NCBI GenBank assembly: GCA_963811805.1
Contig: CAWESU010000001.1
Location: 1,984,001-2,048,000 of the forward strand
Direction of reading: 5' to 3'
Origin: DAHUXN01 sp963811805
GTDB lineage: Bacteria; Acidobacteriota; Terriglobia; Acidiferrales; UBA7541
Length of the DNA: 64,000 nt
A program made the position numbers and the translations under genes. The notes below the pieces were generated by a model. It was not told the origin of the DNA, searched no databases, and worked only from the letters and a program-made list of their open reading frames with translations. This document shows, in pieces, positions 52,061 to 61,776 of the stretch (within the stretch, counting starts at the first letter, position 1; every line of letters starts with the position of its first letter).

Positions 52061-55000
52061 ATGTCGCGGAGTTTCTCTCGCGCGCTCGTCAGTCAGTTGG
52101 CAATTTGTTTGGTGGCGTTACTCGCACTGGTGGCCCTGCCCGTTTGGGGGCAGGGGGGCACTACAGGTGCCGTGAAAATCTCGGTATTGGATCCGAGCGC
52201 GGCTTACATAGCTGGCGCGGGCGTGGCCCTGAGGAATGTGGATACGAACAACGTCATGAGCGGTGCGACCGAAACCGGTGGCCTGTACACGTTCGCCAGT
52301 GTCCCATTCGGAACGTATGAGCTGACGGTCACGAAAGCGGGGTTTGAGACCCAGGTTCTTAGCTCAGTCATAGTCGAGGCGGGGCGCGTCACAGACATAA
52401 AAGTCACGCTGAAAATCGGTGCGGCCAGCGAGCGGGTGGTGGTGACCGCGAGTGCTACCCCGTTGCTGCAGACCTCGTCGAACGCGATCGCCACGACGAT
52501 TGACATGAAGCAGATCAATGACCTCCCCGTCGCTGGCCGCGACGTCAGCCAACTCGTGTTTTTGACGCCCGGCTTTACCGGAACCGCAGGCTACGGGACG
52601 TGGAACGGCCTTCCGCTGATCGCCCAGAGCAACTCAGTCGACGGTGTAGTTTCCAACTCCAACCGCATGAAGTTCGGAGGTAATGCCACTCCGGCGATGC
52701 AAGCCCGCTTGGAAGATATTCAAGAAATGACCATTCAGACCAGCCAGACGAGCCTCAATCAGGGATTTGGAGAGGCGTCCATGGGCACCAGCTACCTCAC
52801 GAAAGGTGGCACGAACTCCTACCATGGCCAGGTTTATGAGGACTTCCGAAACACCGCGCTGAACGCCAACAGTTGGTACAACAACGCCGTCGGCCTGCCA
52901 AGAAATGCGCTCATTCTCAATCAGTTTGGCGGTGCCGTGGGCGGCCCGATCCTGAAGAATAAATTCTTTTTCTTCGGTTCCTTCTCGACGTCGAGGCAGC
53001 CCGGCGGCTTTACTCAGACTCAGTCGTTTCTTTCGCCGACGGCACAAACGGGCGTCTACACGGTTTGGCAGCCGCAGCCTTCGGGCTCACCGTTTACCGT
53101 AGGACAGCAAATCAATCTGTTTTCTGCTGTCGCGGCTCCCAATGGTCTTCCGGCGGCGATAAATAATCCTGCCGCCCCGCCCGCGTGTGCAACGGGTGTG
53201 AGCCCGTGCCCGAACAATACCTATGCGAACATCGCGTCAGAGATAGCGTTGGTGAACAAGGATCTGACGGCCACAAATGCCAATATCTCAGCAGGGGCCA
53301 ATGGCGACCCGAACCTTGAAACGGTGAACTGGTTCGTACCGGCCCCGGATACTTACTACTTTCCGGCGATGCGGCTGGACTACAACGCCACACAGAGCTT
53401 CCGCATAAACTTCGCTTTTGAAGAAACACGGGAAACTCATGAAGGCAATGCGGCCCCTTACTATCCCGGGTCGGACTTCGCCAATCAGTCGGCCAGTTTT
53501 GCCCAGAAGAATTACACCAGCTCGTTGGGGCTAAGCTGGACCATCTCGCCCAGCTTGGTCAACGAGTTCCGCGCTGGCTATTTGTATACTTGGCTCAGCT
53601 ATGACGCCGGTGCGCAACCGGTGTGGGACAACGAGCCCGCGGTAAACTGGGCGTCAATGAACGGGATCACTCCGAATTCGGGGCAACAGTTCAATCTCGG
53701 AACGGGGCAATATTATCCGACGATCAGCGGCACCGACACATTGACTTGGTTACACGGCTCGCACACATGGTCCTTCGGCTTTGACTATGCGCGCGAGCAG
53801 GACCACTACTACAACGCGCCGGACGGAATCCCGAGCATTGGCCTGGGGCTTGTGAACGGAGACCCTGCCTATACTGATTTCCAGAATTATTTTGCGGCGG
53901 GGGATACTACAGACCGGTCCGAAGCTGAGGCTCTCTACGCGACCCTCGCGGGAAGAATTTCCTCCGTCGGACCAATTGGTAGTGGTTTTCCATACAATCC
54001 AGCGACCGGTGAATACGCGACTAGCCCCGGCACGACTGTAAATCTCGACGAATTACAGAGATCATGGGGCCTCTTCGCACATGACTCTTACAAGTTTAAA
54101 CCGACCCTAACGCTCAATTACGGCCTGCGGTGGGATTTCATCGGCGACGATCACGACTTGGCCCATCAGTATCTAGGCACGCCGCTGTCAGACTTTTTCG
54201 GACCATCCGGCGTGAACAATCTTTTCAACCCGGGCGTTGAGATTGGTACGAGCAATCCGGCCTATGTGGCGCAGGCCCACCAGTACGGATCCTGGGACGT
54301 CACCCCGCAGCCGACCATCGGTGTTGCGTGGAACCCCGATTATTCGGAAGGAGTTTTGGGCAAACTGCTAGGAGGAGGCGGAAAAACCGTAATCCGCGCG
54401 GGCTTTGACCTTAAGCGCTTTACCGAGCCGAATCAATATTTCTGGAATTTCGGAACCAATCACGGTATCGGATATTTCCAGTACTTTTCCCTTGCCGCTG
54501 CCAATGGCGGAGGGACCGGGACGTTCGCTCCGGGAAGCTTGGCAGTCGGTACGGAATTTGGTCCCAATACGCCGCTGGCGTACAACGAAGCCCCGCCGTT
54601 TTATTCAAGCGTGATTCCGCAAAGTGAGCTGGCGTGGAATTACTACTATGGAGAGGCCGGCTTCGACCCGAATATCAAGCAACCCTACGTCCAAGAATGG
54701 AACTTCGGCATTCAGAGGGAGATCGGCCACAGTAACGTCCTTGAAGTGCGCTACGTTGGCTCGCGGAGCGTGCATCAATGGATTGCTCAAGATCCTAACG
54801 AGGTCAATATCTTCGAGAATGGCTTCCTGAGCGAATTCCAGAACGCACAAGCAAACATGGCAATTAACGCTCAGAACGGAATCACCTCGTTCGCCAATAA
54901 CGGTTATCCCGGGCAGGTAGCGCTGCCAATTTTTGATACGGCGTTCGCCGGAGAACCATCTGGAGGACCCGGGATCCCGCTCTCCGATTACGCTAATCCC

Positions 55001-56137
55001 ACGTTCATTACGGACTTGCATCAAGGGGCTGCTGGCGACTTGGCTGAGAACTTATCGACTCCCTATGGGACGGTTCCTTACATCTGCAATCTCGTTGGAT
55101 CGAACGTGACCCCGTGCTCCAACGGAACATTTGGGACCGCCGCAGCTCCGGGGAAATACCCTGCTAATTTCTTCCAAGCCAATCCCTATGGTGCGTCGTG
55201 CCTTTATTGTGCGTCGCAGGAGTTCATGACCAATGGCGGCTATAGCATGTACAACGGTTTGCAAGTGGATTTTCGGCAGAAAGAGTGGCATGGCATGCAG
55301 TTCGACACGAATTACACGTGGAGCCACACTCTGGGGATTCAACCGGACGAGCAATGGCTGGGAACATTCAACGAGTTCACCATGCGTGACCTGCGGCTGA
55401 GCTACGGCCCGACGCTGTTTGATCTTCGGCAGGTGCTGCACGCCAGCGGTACCTACGACCTTCCGTTTGGTAGCGGCAAAAGGTTCCTTGACCGCACCGG
55501 ACTAGTCGATAAGTTCGTCGGTGGTTGGACCGTGGGAACCATCTTTTCGTACGAGACTGGTTTTCCTTTTGCGCTGGGCGGAGGCTATCACACGTTCAAC
55601 GATTACGCGGACGGCGGCGTGGTCCTAAGCGGCGTGACCCTGCACCAGCTCCAAAGCAACGTAGGCGTCTATCATCCCCAAGCTGGCCAGTACGGCAACC
55701 TTTCCGTCGGCCCCTGGGCCTATGATATCAATCCGAATTCGCTTGCGGCTGCTCAAGGGTCCGGCTATACGGCACCTGCGAATTGCGCCAGCGGATTGGT
55801 GGGCGTATGCCAGAATCTGAATCCCGGAACGTTGACCGGCGATCCGTACCTGTACGGGCCCCACCTGTGGAACGATGATCTTTCTATTACTAAGACCGTT
55901 CCGATTCGGGAGAACATCCGGTTCGTACTTCAGGGAGAGTTCCTGAATGCCTTCAATCACCCGGAATGGGGCAATCCGAATGGCTCCAGCGCACTCGGCT
56001 TGGACAACATCCAGGATGGCGGCGGTTTCGGGCAGGCTAGCATCGGTGGTCTAGCCTACGGGGAGCTATGTACTGGCGCCTCTTGTCCGAACAACGGTGC
56101 ACGCTTGATCGAGTTTCGCGCGAGGATTGATTTCTAG
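52061..56137 (+). CDS. Oar-like TonB-dependent receptor with carboxypeptidase-regulatory domain
   Basis: 1358 residues. A signal peptide (LAICLVALLALVALPVWGQG) is followed by a CarboxypepD_reg beta-sandwich (about 30-115: TGAVKISVLDPSAAYIAGAGV), a plug-like segment (MKQINDLPVAGRDVSQLVFLTPGF) and a large outer-membrane barrel ending in Phe (EFRARIDF), the barrel-assembly signal. This architecture is abundant in Acidobacteriota and stands in for SusC; no SusD partner is seen. It probably imports oligosaccharides or other large ligands using TonB energy. A strong Shine-Dalgarno (AAGGAGG) precedes the ATG. Two LacI-type operators lie upstream. Confidence 0.9.
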   Translation: MSRSFSRALVSQLAICLVALLALVALPVWGQGGTTGAVKISVLDPSAAYIAGAGVALRNVDTNNVMSGATETGGLYTFASVPFGTYELTVTKAGFETQVLSSVIVEAGRVTDIKVTLKIGAASERVVVTASATPLLQTSSNAIATTIDMKQINDLPVAGRDVSQLVFLTPGFTGTAGYGTWNGLPLIAQSNSVDGVVSNSNRMKFGGNATPAMQARLEDIQEMTIQTSQTSLNQGFGEASMGTSYLTKGGTNSYHGQVYEDFRNTALNANSWYNNAVGLPRNALILNQFGGAVGGPILKNKFFFFGSFSTSRQPGGFTQTQSFLSPTAQTGVYTVWQPQPSGSPFTVGQQINLFSAVAAPNGLPAAINNPAAPPACATGVSPCPNNTYANIASEIALVNKDLTATNANISAGANGDPNLETVNWFVPAPDTYYFPAMRLDYNATQSFRINFAFEETRETHEGNAAPYYPGSDFANQSASFAQKNYTSSLGLSWTISPSLVNEFRAGYLYTWLSYDAGAQPVWDNEPAVNWASMNGITPNSGQQFNLGTGQYYPTISGTDTLTWLHGSHTWSFGFDYAREQDHYYNAPDGIPSIGLGLVNGDPAYTDFQNYFAAGDTTDRSEAEALYATLAGRISSVGPIGSGFPYNPATGEYATSPGTTVNLDELQRSWGLFAHDSYKFKPTLTLNYGLRWDFIGDDHDLAHQYLGTPLSDFFGPSGVNNLFNPGVEIGTSNPAYVAQAHQYGSWDVTPQPTIGVAWNPDYSEGVLGKLLGGGGKTVIRAGFDLKRFTEPNQYFWNFGTNHGIGYFQYFSLAAANGGGTGTFAPGSLAVGTEFGPNTPLAYNEAPPFYSSVIPQSELAWNYYYGEAGFDPNIKQPYVQEWNFGIQREIGHSNVLEVRYVGSRSVHQWIAQDPNEVNIFENGFLSEFQNAQANMAINAQNGITSFANNGYPGQVALPIFDTAFAGEPSGGPGIPLSDYANPTFITDLHQGAAGDLAENLSTPYGTVPYICNLVGSNVTPCSNGTFGTAAAPGKYPANFFQANPYGASCLYCASQEFMTNGGYSMYNGLQVDFRQKEWHGMQFDTNYTWSHTLGIQPDEQWLGTFNEFTMRDLRLSYGPTLFDLRQVLHASGTYDLPFGSGKRFLDRTGLVDKFVGGWTVGTIFSYETGFPFALGGGYHTFNDYADGGVVLSGVTLHQLQSNVGVYHPQAGQYGNLSVGPWAYDINPNSLAAAQGSGYTAPANCASGLVGVCQNLNPGTLTGDPYLYGPHLWNDDLSITKTVPIRENIRFVLQGEFLNAFNHPEWGNPNGSSALGLDNIQDGGGFGQASIGGLAYGELCTGASCPNNGARLIEFRARIDF

Positions 56138-56163
56138 GCAGTTTGGTGTTTAGCCGCTCTTCG

Positions 56164-56210
56164 AATGCATTCACTGGATGCGTGCCGCTCCTGCGTCCAG
56201 TGAATGCGTT
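56164..56210 (+). terminator. Strong stem-loop after the receptor gene
   Basis: GCATTCACTGGA at 56167-56178 pairs exactly with TCCAGTGAATGC at 56196-56207, with weaker pairs on both sides. It lies 26 bases after the receptor stop. The 3' side continues GTTATAC rather than a full T-run, so it could be a partial terminator or a stabiliser of the receptor mRNA ahead of the symporter gene. Confidence 0.5.
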
Positions 56211-56360
56211 ATACTCACCGACCGAATTGCTGGCCGCACCTCCTTTTCTTCTTCTCCAATTTCATCGGGCCAGCGAGAGTAAATTCATGAAAAGAATATC
56301 CCCAGATATTCTTGGGCAGTCTCGCTTCACCTTGTCCCCGCACCACTTGGTCCCGCTCTT

Positions 56361-58064
56361 ATGACTCCGGCCGTGTTGCTGGCGGTCCCCACGCGACTGG
56401 TCAGGCTTTCTCCGGTTGATCTGATCATCGTCATCTTTTATTTCGCGCTGGTTCTGGCGATTGGTTTCTACCTAAAGCGCCGTGCGAGCACGGGCGAGGA
56501 TTTCTTTATGGCCGGCCGCGAAATGACGGCATGGATCGCCGGCCTAAGTTTCCTGTCCGCAAACCTTGGAGCACTGGAGTTGATGGGCTGGGCTTCCTCG
56601 GCCTACGAATACGGCATTCTGGCTACGCATGCCTATTGGATCGCGGCAATTCCCGCGATGCTGTTCCTCGGCATCTTCATGATGCCGTTCTATTACATTT
56701 CGAGGACCCATTCTGTGCCTGGGTACTTGAAACTCAGATTCGGGGAATCTAGCCGCGGACTCGCCGCTGTTTCGTTTGCGTTCATGACTGTGTTGATGAG
56801 CGGAATCAATATGTACTCGATGGCGCTGGTGCTGAAAATCGTTCTCGGCTGGAACATGAATTTCAGCATCTGGGTGTCTGCCATCACCGTGGCCATCTAC
56901 GTCGCCCTGGGCGGTTTGCGTTCAGCGATTTTCAATGAAGTGCTGCAGTTCGTGCTCATTTGGGCGGGCGCGCTACTCATTCCGATTTTGGGACTGATTG
57001 AAGTGGGCGGCTGGGGACCTTTGAAAGCGCAGATCATCCACAACACGTCAGTCGAATATGTGCATCTATGGCGATACTTGGGCTCGTTCAGCACCAATCC
57101 GGAAGGCATTCATTGGACCGGGGTCCTCTTTGGCCAGGGCCTGGTGATTTCATTTGGATATTGGACCACGGACTTCCTGGTCGTGCAACGATTGCTCGCC
57201 GCGAAGGATTTGCGGTCCGCGAAGATGGCACCGATCATTGGTGCGGCATTTAAAATGTTCGTGCCCTTCATCGTCATTCTCCCGGGACTGTTGGCTTTGG
57301 CAGTGCTGCCGTTCAAGCTGACCGGCGCCAGTGTGGCAGCGGCGACGGGCGGGCATAGCTATAACGAAGTGCTGCCGTTGATGCTTGCGCGGTATTGCGG
57401 TCCAGGTTTGCTTGGACTGGGAATCACTGCGCTCATTGCCGGGTTCATGTCCGGGATGGCAGGCAATGTCAGCGCATTCTCGACGGTATGGACCTACGAC
57501 ATCTATCGAGCGCTCATTCGAAAGAAGGAATCGGACGCGCATTATGTGTCGATGGGACGGTGGTGCACGATCTTGGGTGTCCTCATCAGCATCGGCACTG
57601 CCTACTTCGTGATGCAATTTCTGAGCATCATGGATTACGTCCAAGCGCTGTTCAGCATATTCATCGCTCCACTATTCGGCACAGTAATCCTCGGGATGTT
57701 CTGGAAACGGACCACTTCTGCTGGAGGATTCTGGGGTCTGCTTACCGGCACAGTTTCTGCCGCCGCCATGTTTGGCTGGATTGAAATCAATCCTGCGGCC
57801 GTTCGCTACGTTGCGCTCTCGAGCCATGCCAGTCCGATGGCGGCCGACATGTACCGCGCGCTATGGTCATGGATCGTGTGTATGGTGGTCACGATTGGTG
57901 TGAGTATGGCGACGCGGCCGAAACCGGTCGCGGAACTGAACGGGCTCGTTTATGGGGCTACCGAGATACCGAAAGAGGCGCATGCTTCACTCTTTCAGCG
58001 CCCTGCTTTCTGGGCGGCGGTCGTGGGAATCGTGTTTGTTGTTCTGAATGTTATTTTTCGGTGA
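56361..58064 (+). CDS. Sodium:solute symporter (SSS family), probable sugar importer
   Basis: 567 residues with about 14 membrane segments. The N-terminal VDLIIVIFYFALVLAIGFYLKRR and STGEDFFMAGREMTAWIAGLSFLSANLGALELMG are typical of SGLT-type transporters. It would bring the released sugar across the inner membrane with Na+. It sits between the outer-membrane receptor and the GH127 gene, which supports a pentose substrate. A small two-helix protein overlaps its end, and the start is not marked by a clear Shine-Dalgarno sequence. Confidence 0.88.
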   Translation: MTPAVLLAVPTRLVRLSPVDLIIVIFYFALVLAIGFYLKRRASTGEDFFMAGREMTAWIAGLSFLSANLGALELMGWASSAYEYGILATHAYWIAAIPAMLFLGIFMMPFYYISRTHSVPGYLKLRFGESSRGLAAVSFAFMTVLMSGINMYSMALVLKIVLGWNMNFSIWVSAITVAIYVALGGLRSAIFNEVLQFVLIWAGALLIPILGLIEVGGWGPLKAQIIHNTSVEYVHLWRYLGSFSTNPEGIHWTGVLFGQGLVISFGYWTTDFLVVQRLLAAKDLRSAKMAPIIGAAFKMFVPFIVILPGLLALAVLPFKLTGASVAAATGGHSYNEVLPLMLARYCGPGLLGLGITALIAGFMSGMAGNVSAFSTVWTYDIYRALIRKKESDAHYVSMGRWCTILGVLISIGTAYFVMQFLSIMDYVQALFSIFIAPLFGTVILGMFWKRTTSAGGFWGLLTGTVSAAAMFGWIEINPAAVRYVALSSHASPMAADMYRALWSWIVCMVVTIGVSMATRPKPVAELNGLVYGATEIPKEAHASLFQRPAFWAAVVGIVFVVLNVIFR

Positions 58065-58293
58065 AGCCTTGATCTCGCGACCATCGATTTCGATTTGGTT
58101 CTTTATCGGCATCTCCCTGCTGATGAATGGAGTGCTGATCCTCGGTGCGGGGCTCTATGAGTTCGTGCATCCAGCCCAAAACCCTGTGGTTTTATATCAT
58201 CTTCACGCCAATGTTTGGTGGGGAGCGATGCTGCTTGTCCTGGGCGCGTTTTACTGCTATCGCTTTGCGCCGCGAAAAGGTTCGCGAGGATGA
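58048..58293 (+). CDS. Small two-helix membrane protein overlapping the symporter
   Basis: 81 residues. Two hydrophobic segments (IWFFIGISLLMNGVLILGAGLYEF and WWGAMLLVLGAFYCYRF) flank a short polar loop with two His residues (YHLHANVW). It overlaps the symporter stop by 17 bases from ATG 58048; a TTG at 58069 would avoid the overlap. No domain name is known to me. The tight coupling suggests an accessory subunit or folding partner of the transporter. Confidence 0.6.
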   Translation: MLFFGEALISRPSISIWFFIGISLLMNGVLILGAGLYEFVHPAQNPVVLYHLHANVWWGAMLLVLGAFYCYRFAPRKGSRG

Positions 58294-58312
58294 GTTCGGC
58301 CGGGCCGAAATC

Positions 58313-58341
58313 TTGACAGAGAAAAATGAGTGGACTATACC
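58313..58341 (+). promoter_or_regulatory. Strong promoter for the GH127 gene
   Basis: A consensus TTGACA (58313-58318), a 17-base spacer and TATACC (58336-58341). Transcription would begin near 58348, just before the palindrome at 58352, the classical position for repression. Confidence 0.65.
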
Positions 58342-58351
58342 GGCATTGCGA

Positions 58352-58363
58352 GAAAACGTTTTC
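58352..58363. promoter_or_regulatory. Perfect LacI-type operator at the GH127 promoter
   Basis: GAAAACGTTTTC is a perfect 12-base palindrome immediately downstream of a consensus promoter and 82 bases upstream of the GH127 ATG. Confidence 0.72.
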
Positions 58364-58445
58364 ACGGAATATAATGAAACGGCTCCGATATTGGCGGGGG
58401 CAGGTTTTGTTTCACTCGGGGCGCTGACAAAGTGAGGTGCCGGCT

Positions 58446-60428
58446 ATGAAATATCGGAATCGAATTTCGCGGCGGCAGTTTGTTTCTGGTGCGCTATCGA
58501 CGGCGGCGATCGCGTGCATGCCAAAGATCGTGTCGGCGGCGCTACCGAATGCGGGGGCAGGCGCGCTTCAGGCGACGACCCGGCCGCGGATGGGCCAGAA
58601 CCGGATTCCCATGCTGCTGACGCCTTTTCCGCTGGAGCAGGTGCGGCTGCTCGACGGCCCGTTTCTGGAAGCGGCGCGGACGAATCTGGGATATCTGAAT
58701 TCGCTGCCTGCCGATCGTCTCGTGCACAACTTTCGCGTGACCGCGGGATTGCCCAGCTCAGCGGAGCCCTTGGGAGGGTGGGAGGATCCTAAATGCGAGC
58801 TTCGCGGGCATTTCACCGGGCATTTCCTCTCCGCTACCGCTCTCAGCTACGCCGCCACTGGCGACGAAGCCGTCAAGGCCAAGGGTGATGCAATTGTCGC
58901 GGGCCTGGCGCAATGCCAGGAAAAATTCGGCAATGGATATCTGAGCGCGTTTCCGGATGATTTCTTCGATCGCCTGCGCGAAGGAAGAGGCGTGTGGGCG
59001 CCTTTTTACACGCTGCACAAAATCATGGCCGGGAACCTGGACATGTACACGTACTGTCACAACGAGCAGGCGCTGGCGGTGGTGGAAGGAATGGCTCGAT
59101 GGATTGGGCACTGGACCACCGGGATCAGCGACGCGCACATGCAGCGTATCCTGCAAACAGAATATGGCGGCATGAACGAAGTGCTGTTCAACCTGTTCGC
59201 GGTGACCGGCAATGGAGGGTACTTCTTCACTGGTCAACGGTTTGAGAAGCCGGCATTTTTTGATCCGCTCGCGGGCCATCGCGACGAACTCAAAGGACTG
59301 CACGTCAATACGCATATCCCCGAAGTGATCGGCGCGGCGCGCCGTTACGAACTTACCGCCGAACCTTACTATCACGAGGTGGCAAAGTACTTTTGGGATG
59401 AGGTCGTCGAGGAACGTTCCTACGCCACCGGCGGCACCAGCAACGAAGAACGCTGGCTTACCGACCCCGGCAATCTGTCGACGCAACTCAGCGTTTCTTC
59501 GGAGGAGTGCTGCTGCGGGTACAACATGCTGAAGCTCACGCGGCACTTGCATCAATGGACCGCCGATCCGCGCTATATGGATTACTACGAGCGGACGCTT
59601 TTCAATTCGCGACTGGGCACGCAGCATCCGGAGAATGGTTTCAAGATGTACTATCTACCGCTTCAGACGGGCTATTGGAAGTTTTTCAATTCGCGTTTCA
59701 ATTCGTTCTGGTGCTGCACAGGAACCGGCGCTGAGGAATTCTCGAAGTTTGGAGATTCGATTTACTTTCACAACGATCGCGACGCATTCGTGAACTTGTT
59801 CATCGCATCGGACGTGCGCTGGCCGGAAAAAGGCCTCACCATTCGCCAAGAAACTCGTTTCCCCGAGCAGGAGGGCACAAGCCTCATCATTAAAGCGAGT
59901 GCCCCCGTCCAGGCAGGCATCAATGTGAGGATTCCCGGTTGGGCAGTGGACGGCGGAACGGTGCTGCTGAATGGGCAGGCACTGCAGGCGTTCTCGAGCC
60001 CGGGCAGCTATCTGAGGATCGATCGTACGTGGGCCGACGGCGACCGGCTGGAAGTGAAACTGCCGATGCGTTTGCACACCGAAGGATTGCTCGGCGACCC
60101 CACCCAGCAAGCGGTGATCTACGGTCCAATCGTACTCGCGGGCAGCTTGGGGCAGGCCGGCCTTACGGAAGCGATGCAATACGACATCGCTCAGGGCGAG
60201 ACCGAATTGGCCCCGCGCGGCGCGCCGGAAGGAACGATGGCGGTCGACGTCAAGTCTCTCGCCGACATCCGTTCCGCGGCGTGGGTTGAACCGGTGGAGG
60301 GCAAACCATTGACCTTCCGCACTGTTGGGCAGCCTAGCCCCGTGAATTTGGTTCCTTTGCACCGTGTCTTCGGTGAAAGATACGGCGTCTACTGGAAGGT
60401 GAGTCGGCCCAATTGGTGGCAAGGCTGA
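58446..60428 (+). CDS. Tat-exported GH127 beta-L-arabinofuranosidase
   Basis: About 660 residues. The signal ISRRQFVSGALSTAAIACM is of twin-arginine type. The catalytic (alpha/alpha)6 barrel has the zinc-thiolate site of GH127: Glu353/Glu354 with Cys355-357 (SEECCCGYNM) and Cys423-424 (WCCTGTGAEEF), matching Glu338, Cys340 and Cys417/418 of HypBA1. C-terminal beta domains follow. The ATG at 58446 has GAGGTG six bases upstream. It would remove beta-linked L-arabinofuranose from glycans or glycoproteins, feeding the isomerase and epimerase encoded downstream. Confidence 0.9.
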   Translation: MKYRNRISRRQFVSGALSTAAIACMPKIVSAALPNAGAGALQATTRPRMGQNRIPMLLTPFPLEQVRLLDGPFLEAARTNLGYLNSLPADRLVHNFRVTAGLPSSAEPLGGWEDPKCELRGHFTGHFLSATALSYAATGDEAVKAKGDAIVAGLAQCQEKFGNGYLSAFPDDFFDRLREGRGVWAPFYTLHKIMAGNLDMYTYCHNEQALAVVEGMARWIGHWTTGISDAHMQRILQTEYGGMNEVLFNLFAVTGNGGYFFTGQRFEKPAFFDPLAGHRDELKGLHVNTHIPEVIGAARRYELTAEPYYHEVAKYFWDEVVEERSYATGGTSNEERWLTDPGNLSTQLSVSSEECCCGYNMLKLTRHLHQWTADPRYMDYYERTLFNSRLGTQHPENGFKMYYLPLQTGYWKFFNSRFNSFWCCTGTGAEEFSKFGDSIYFHNDRDAFVNLFIASDVRWPEKGLTIRQETRFPEQEGTSLIIKASAPVQAGINVRIPGWAVDGGTVLLNGQALQAFSSPGSYLRIDRTWADGDRLEVKLPMRLHTEGLLGDPTQQAVIYGPIVLAGSLGQAGLTEAMQYDIAQGETELAPRGAPEGTMAVDVKSLADIRSAAWVEPVEGKPLTFRTVGQPSPVNLVPLHRVFGERYGVYWKVSRPNWWQG

Positions 60429-60610
60429 ACCGCGTCTTAAATTGACAAACCAGTGAAAGGCCAGCAAAATCCGGTGCGAGCAAGTCGGCACCAGCAGCTC
60501 GGTACATAGGCTCTGATACTGAATCTGTTTCCCGCTAAGACGCGGGCATATGTTTATCCTGGGCTGGCGCTAGCCGCCGATTAGGGGTTGCTCATTCCTG
60601 GAGAGAATCG

Positions 60611-61684
60611 TTGAGTATTCATGAAGTAGCCAGACGCGCCAAGGTATCCATCGCCACAGTCTCGCGCACCATCAATGGCGTACCCACCGTCACTCCGCAG
60701 CTTTCCCGCCGCGTTTGGAAGGTCATCGAGGAACTCGGATATTATCCCAATACCCAAGCCCGGGCGCTTGTTTCCGGCCGGAGCCGCATTTTTGGTCTGA
60801 TCGTCTCCGAAATCACCAATCCCTTTTTCCCGGAAATTGTTCAGGGTTTTGAAGACCTTGCTGTGCAGCATAATTACGAGATCCTGACGACTTCCACCGT
60901 GCATGATCCGAAACGAATGGCGCTATCGGTGCGCCGGATGATCGAGAGGCGCGTGGAAGGTGTGGCCATTGTCACGTTCGGCATGGAAGAGGAGCTTTTC
61001 GACGACCTGAAGTCCCGGCAAGTTCCGTTGGTCTTCATTGATGTCGGACCATCGCTGCCTCGGATGAGCAATATCCGCATCGATTACGTTCATGGAATTC
61101 GGCAAGCAGTTCAACACCTGGCGGCATTGCGCCATGAGAGAATCGCATTTATTTCTGGGCCGCTGGTGCTAAAAACGGCCGTCGCCCGGCAACGTGCTTT
61201 TCTGCAGGCCATGGAGGAAATTGGACTGGCCGTTGATTCTAGATATCAGATTGAAGGAAACCACACCATGGAAGGCGGGATCGAGGCCCTGAAAAAACTG
61301 CTGACGCTTCCAAAGCCCCCCACCGGGATAATTTGTTCCAATGACATGACCGCAATTGGTGTGATGCGCCAAAGCTACGAGGAAGGAATCACGGTTCCCG
61401 ATGATTTGTCGGTGATCGGTTTCGACGATATCCGCTTGGCGCAATTCACAATCCCCCCTCTCACGACTGTCAAGATGTCGCAGGCAGAAATTGCCCGCTT
61501 TGCCTTCCATGCACTGTTAACGGAAGTACAGCGCAAGATGCCGTCGCTCAACGGCAGTGAATACATTCTGCGAACCAGTTTGGTGCTGCGCGATTCCACG
61601 GCGATGGCCCCAAAGTCGCCACCGCAACGAGGCCGCCGCCATAGTCCGAGCGTCCGAGGGAATGGCGGAGTGCTCCGCGAGTAG
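60611..61684 (+). CDS. LacI/GalR-family transcriptional regulator
   Basis: 357 residues from a TTG with GGAGAG five bases upstream. The helix-turn-helix is SIHEVARRAKVSIATVSRTING, and the hinge (TPQLSRRVWKVIEELGYYPNTQARALVSGRS) leads to a periplasmic-binding-protein-like effector domain (GLIVSEITNPFFPEIVQGFED, DDLSVIGFDDIRLAQFTIPPLTTV). The effector is probably a pentose or its derivative, given the neighbours. The operators at 40448, 48476, 51659, 51853 and 58352 are its likely targets. No operator is seen before this gene itself. Confidence 0.92.
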   Translation: MSIHEVARRAKVSIATVSRTINGVPTVTPQLSRRVWKVIEELGYYPNTQARALVSGRSRIFGLIVSEITNPFFPEIVQGFEDLAVQHNYEILTTSTVHDPKRMALSVRRMIERRVEGVAIVTFGMEEELFDDLKSRQVPLVFIDVGPSLPRMSNIRIDYVHGIRQAVQHLAALRHERIAFISGPLVLKTAVARQRAFLQAMEEIGLAVDSRYQIEGNHTMEGGIEALKKLLTLPKPPTGIICSNDMTAIGVMRQSYEEGITVPDDLSVIGFDDIRLAQFTIPPLTTVKMSQAEIARFAFHALLTEVQRKMPSLNGSEYILRTSLVLRDSTAMAPKSPPQRGRRHSPSVRGNGGVLRE

Positions 61685-61776
61685 GACGGCGCGCTATTGA
61701 CAGGCTAAGGGCGAGCCGTATTTCTGAGCTCTAAGTGAACGCCGCTTGAAGTTGTGATGGTGTCACCAGGTCCTGA

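Noticed and set aside
51792..52175. 127-codon open frame across the receptor leader
   Set aside because: It overlaps promoter, operator and the start of the receptor gene; the Cys/Arg/Ser-rich product has no family features.
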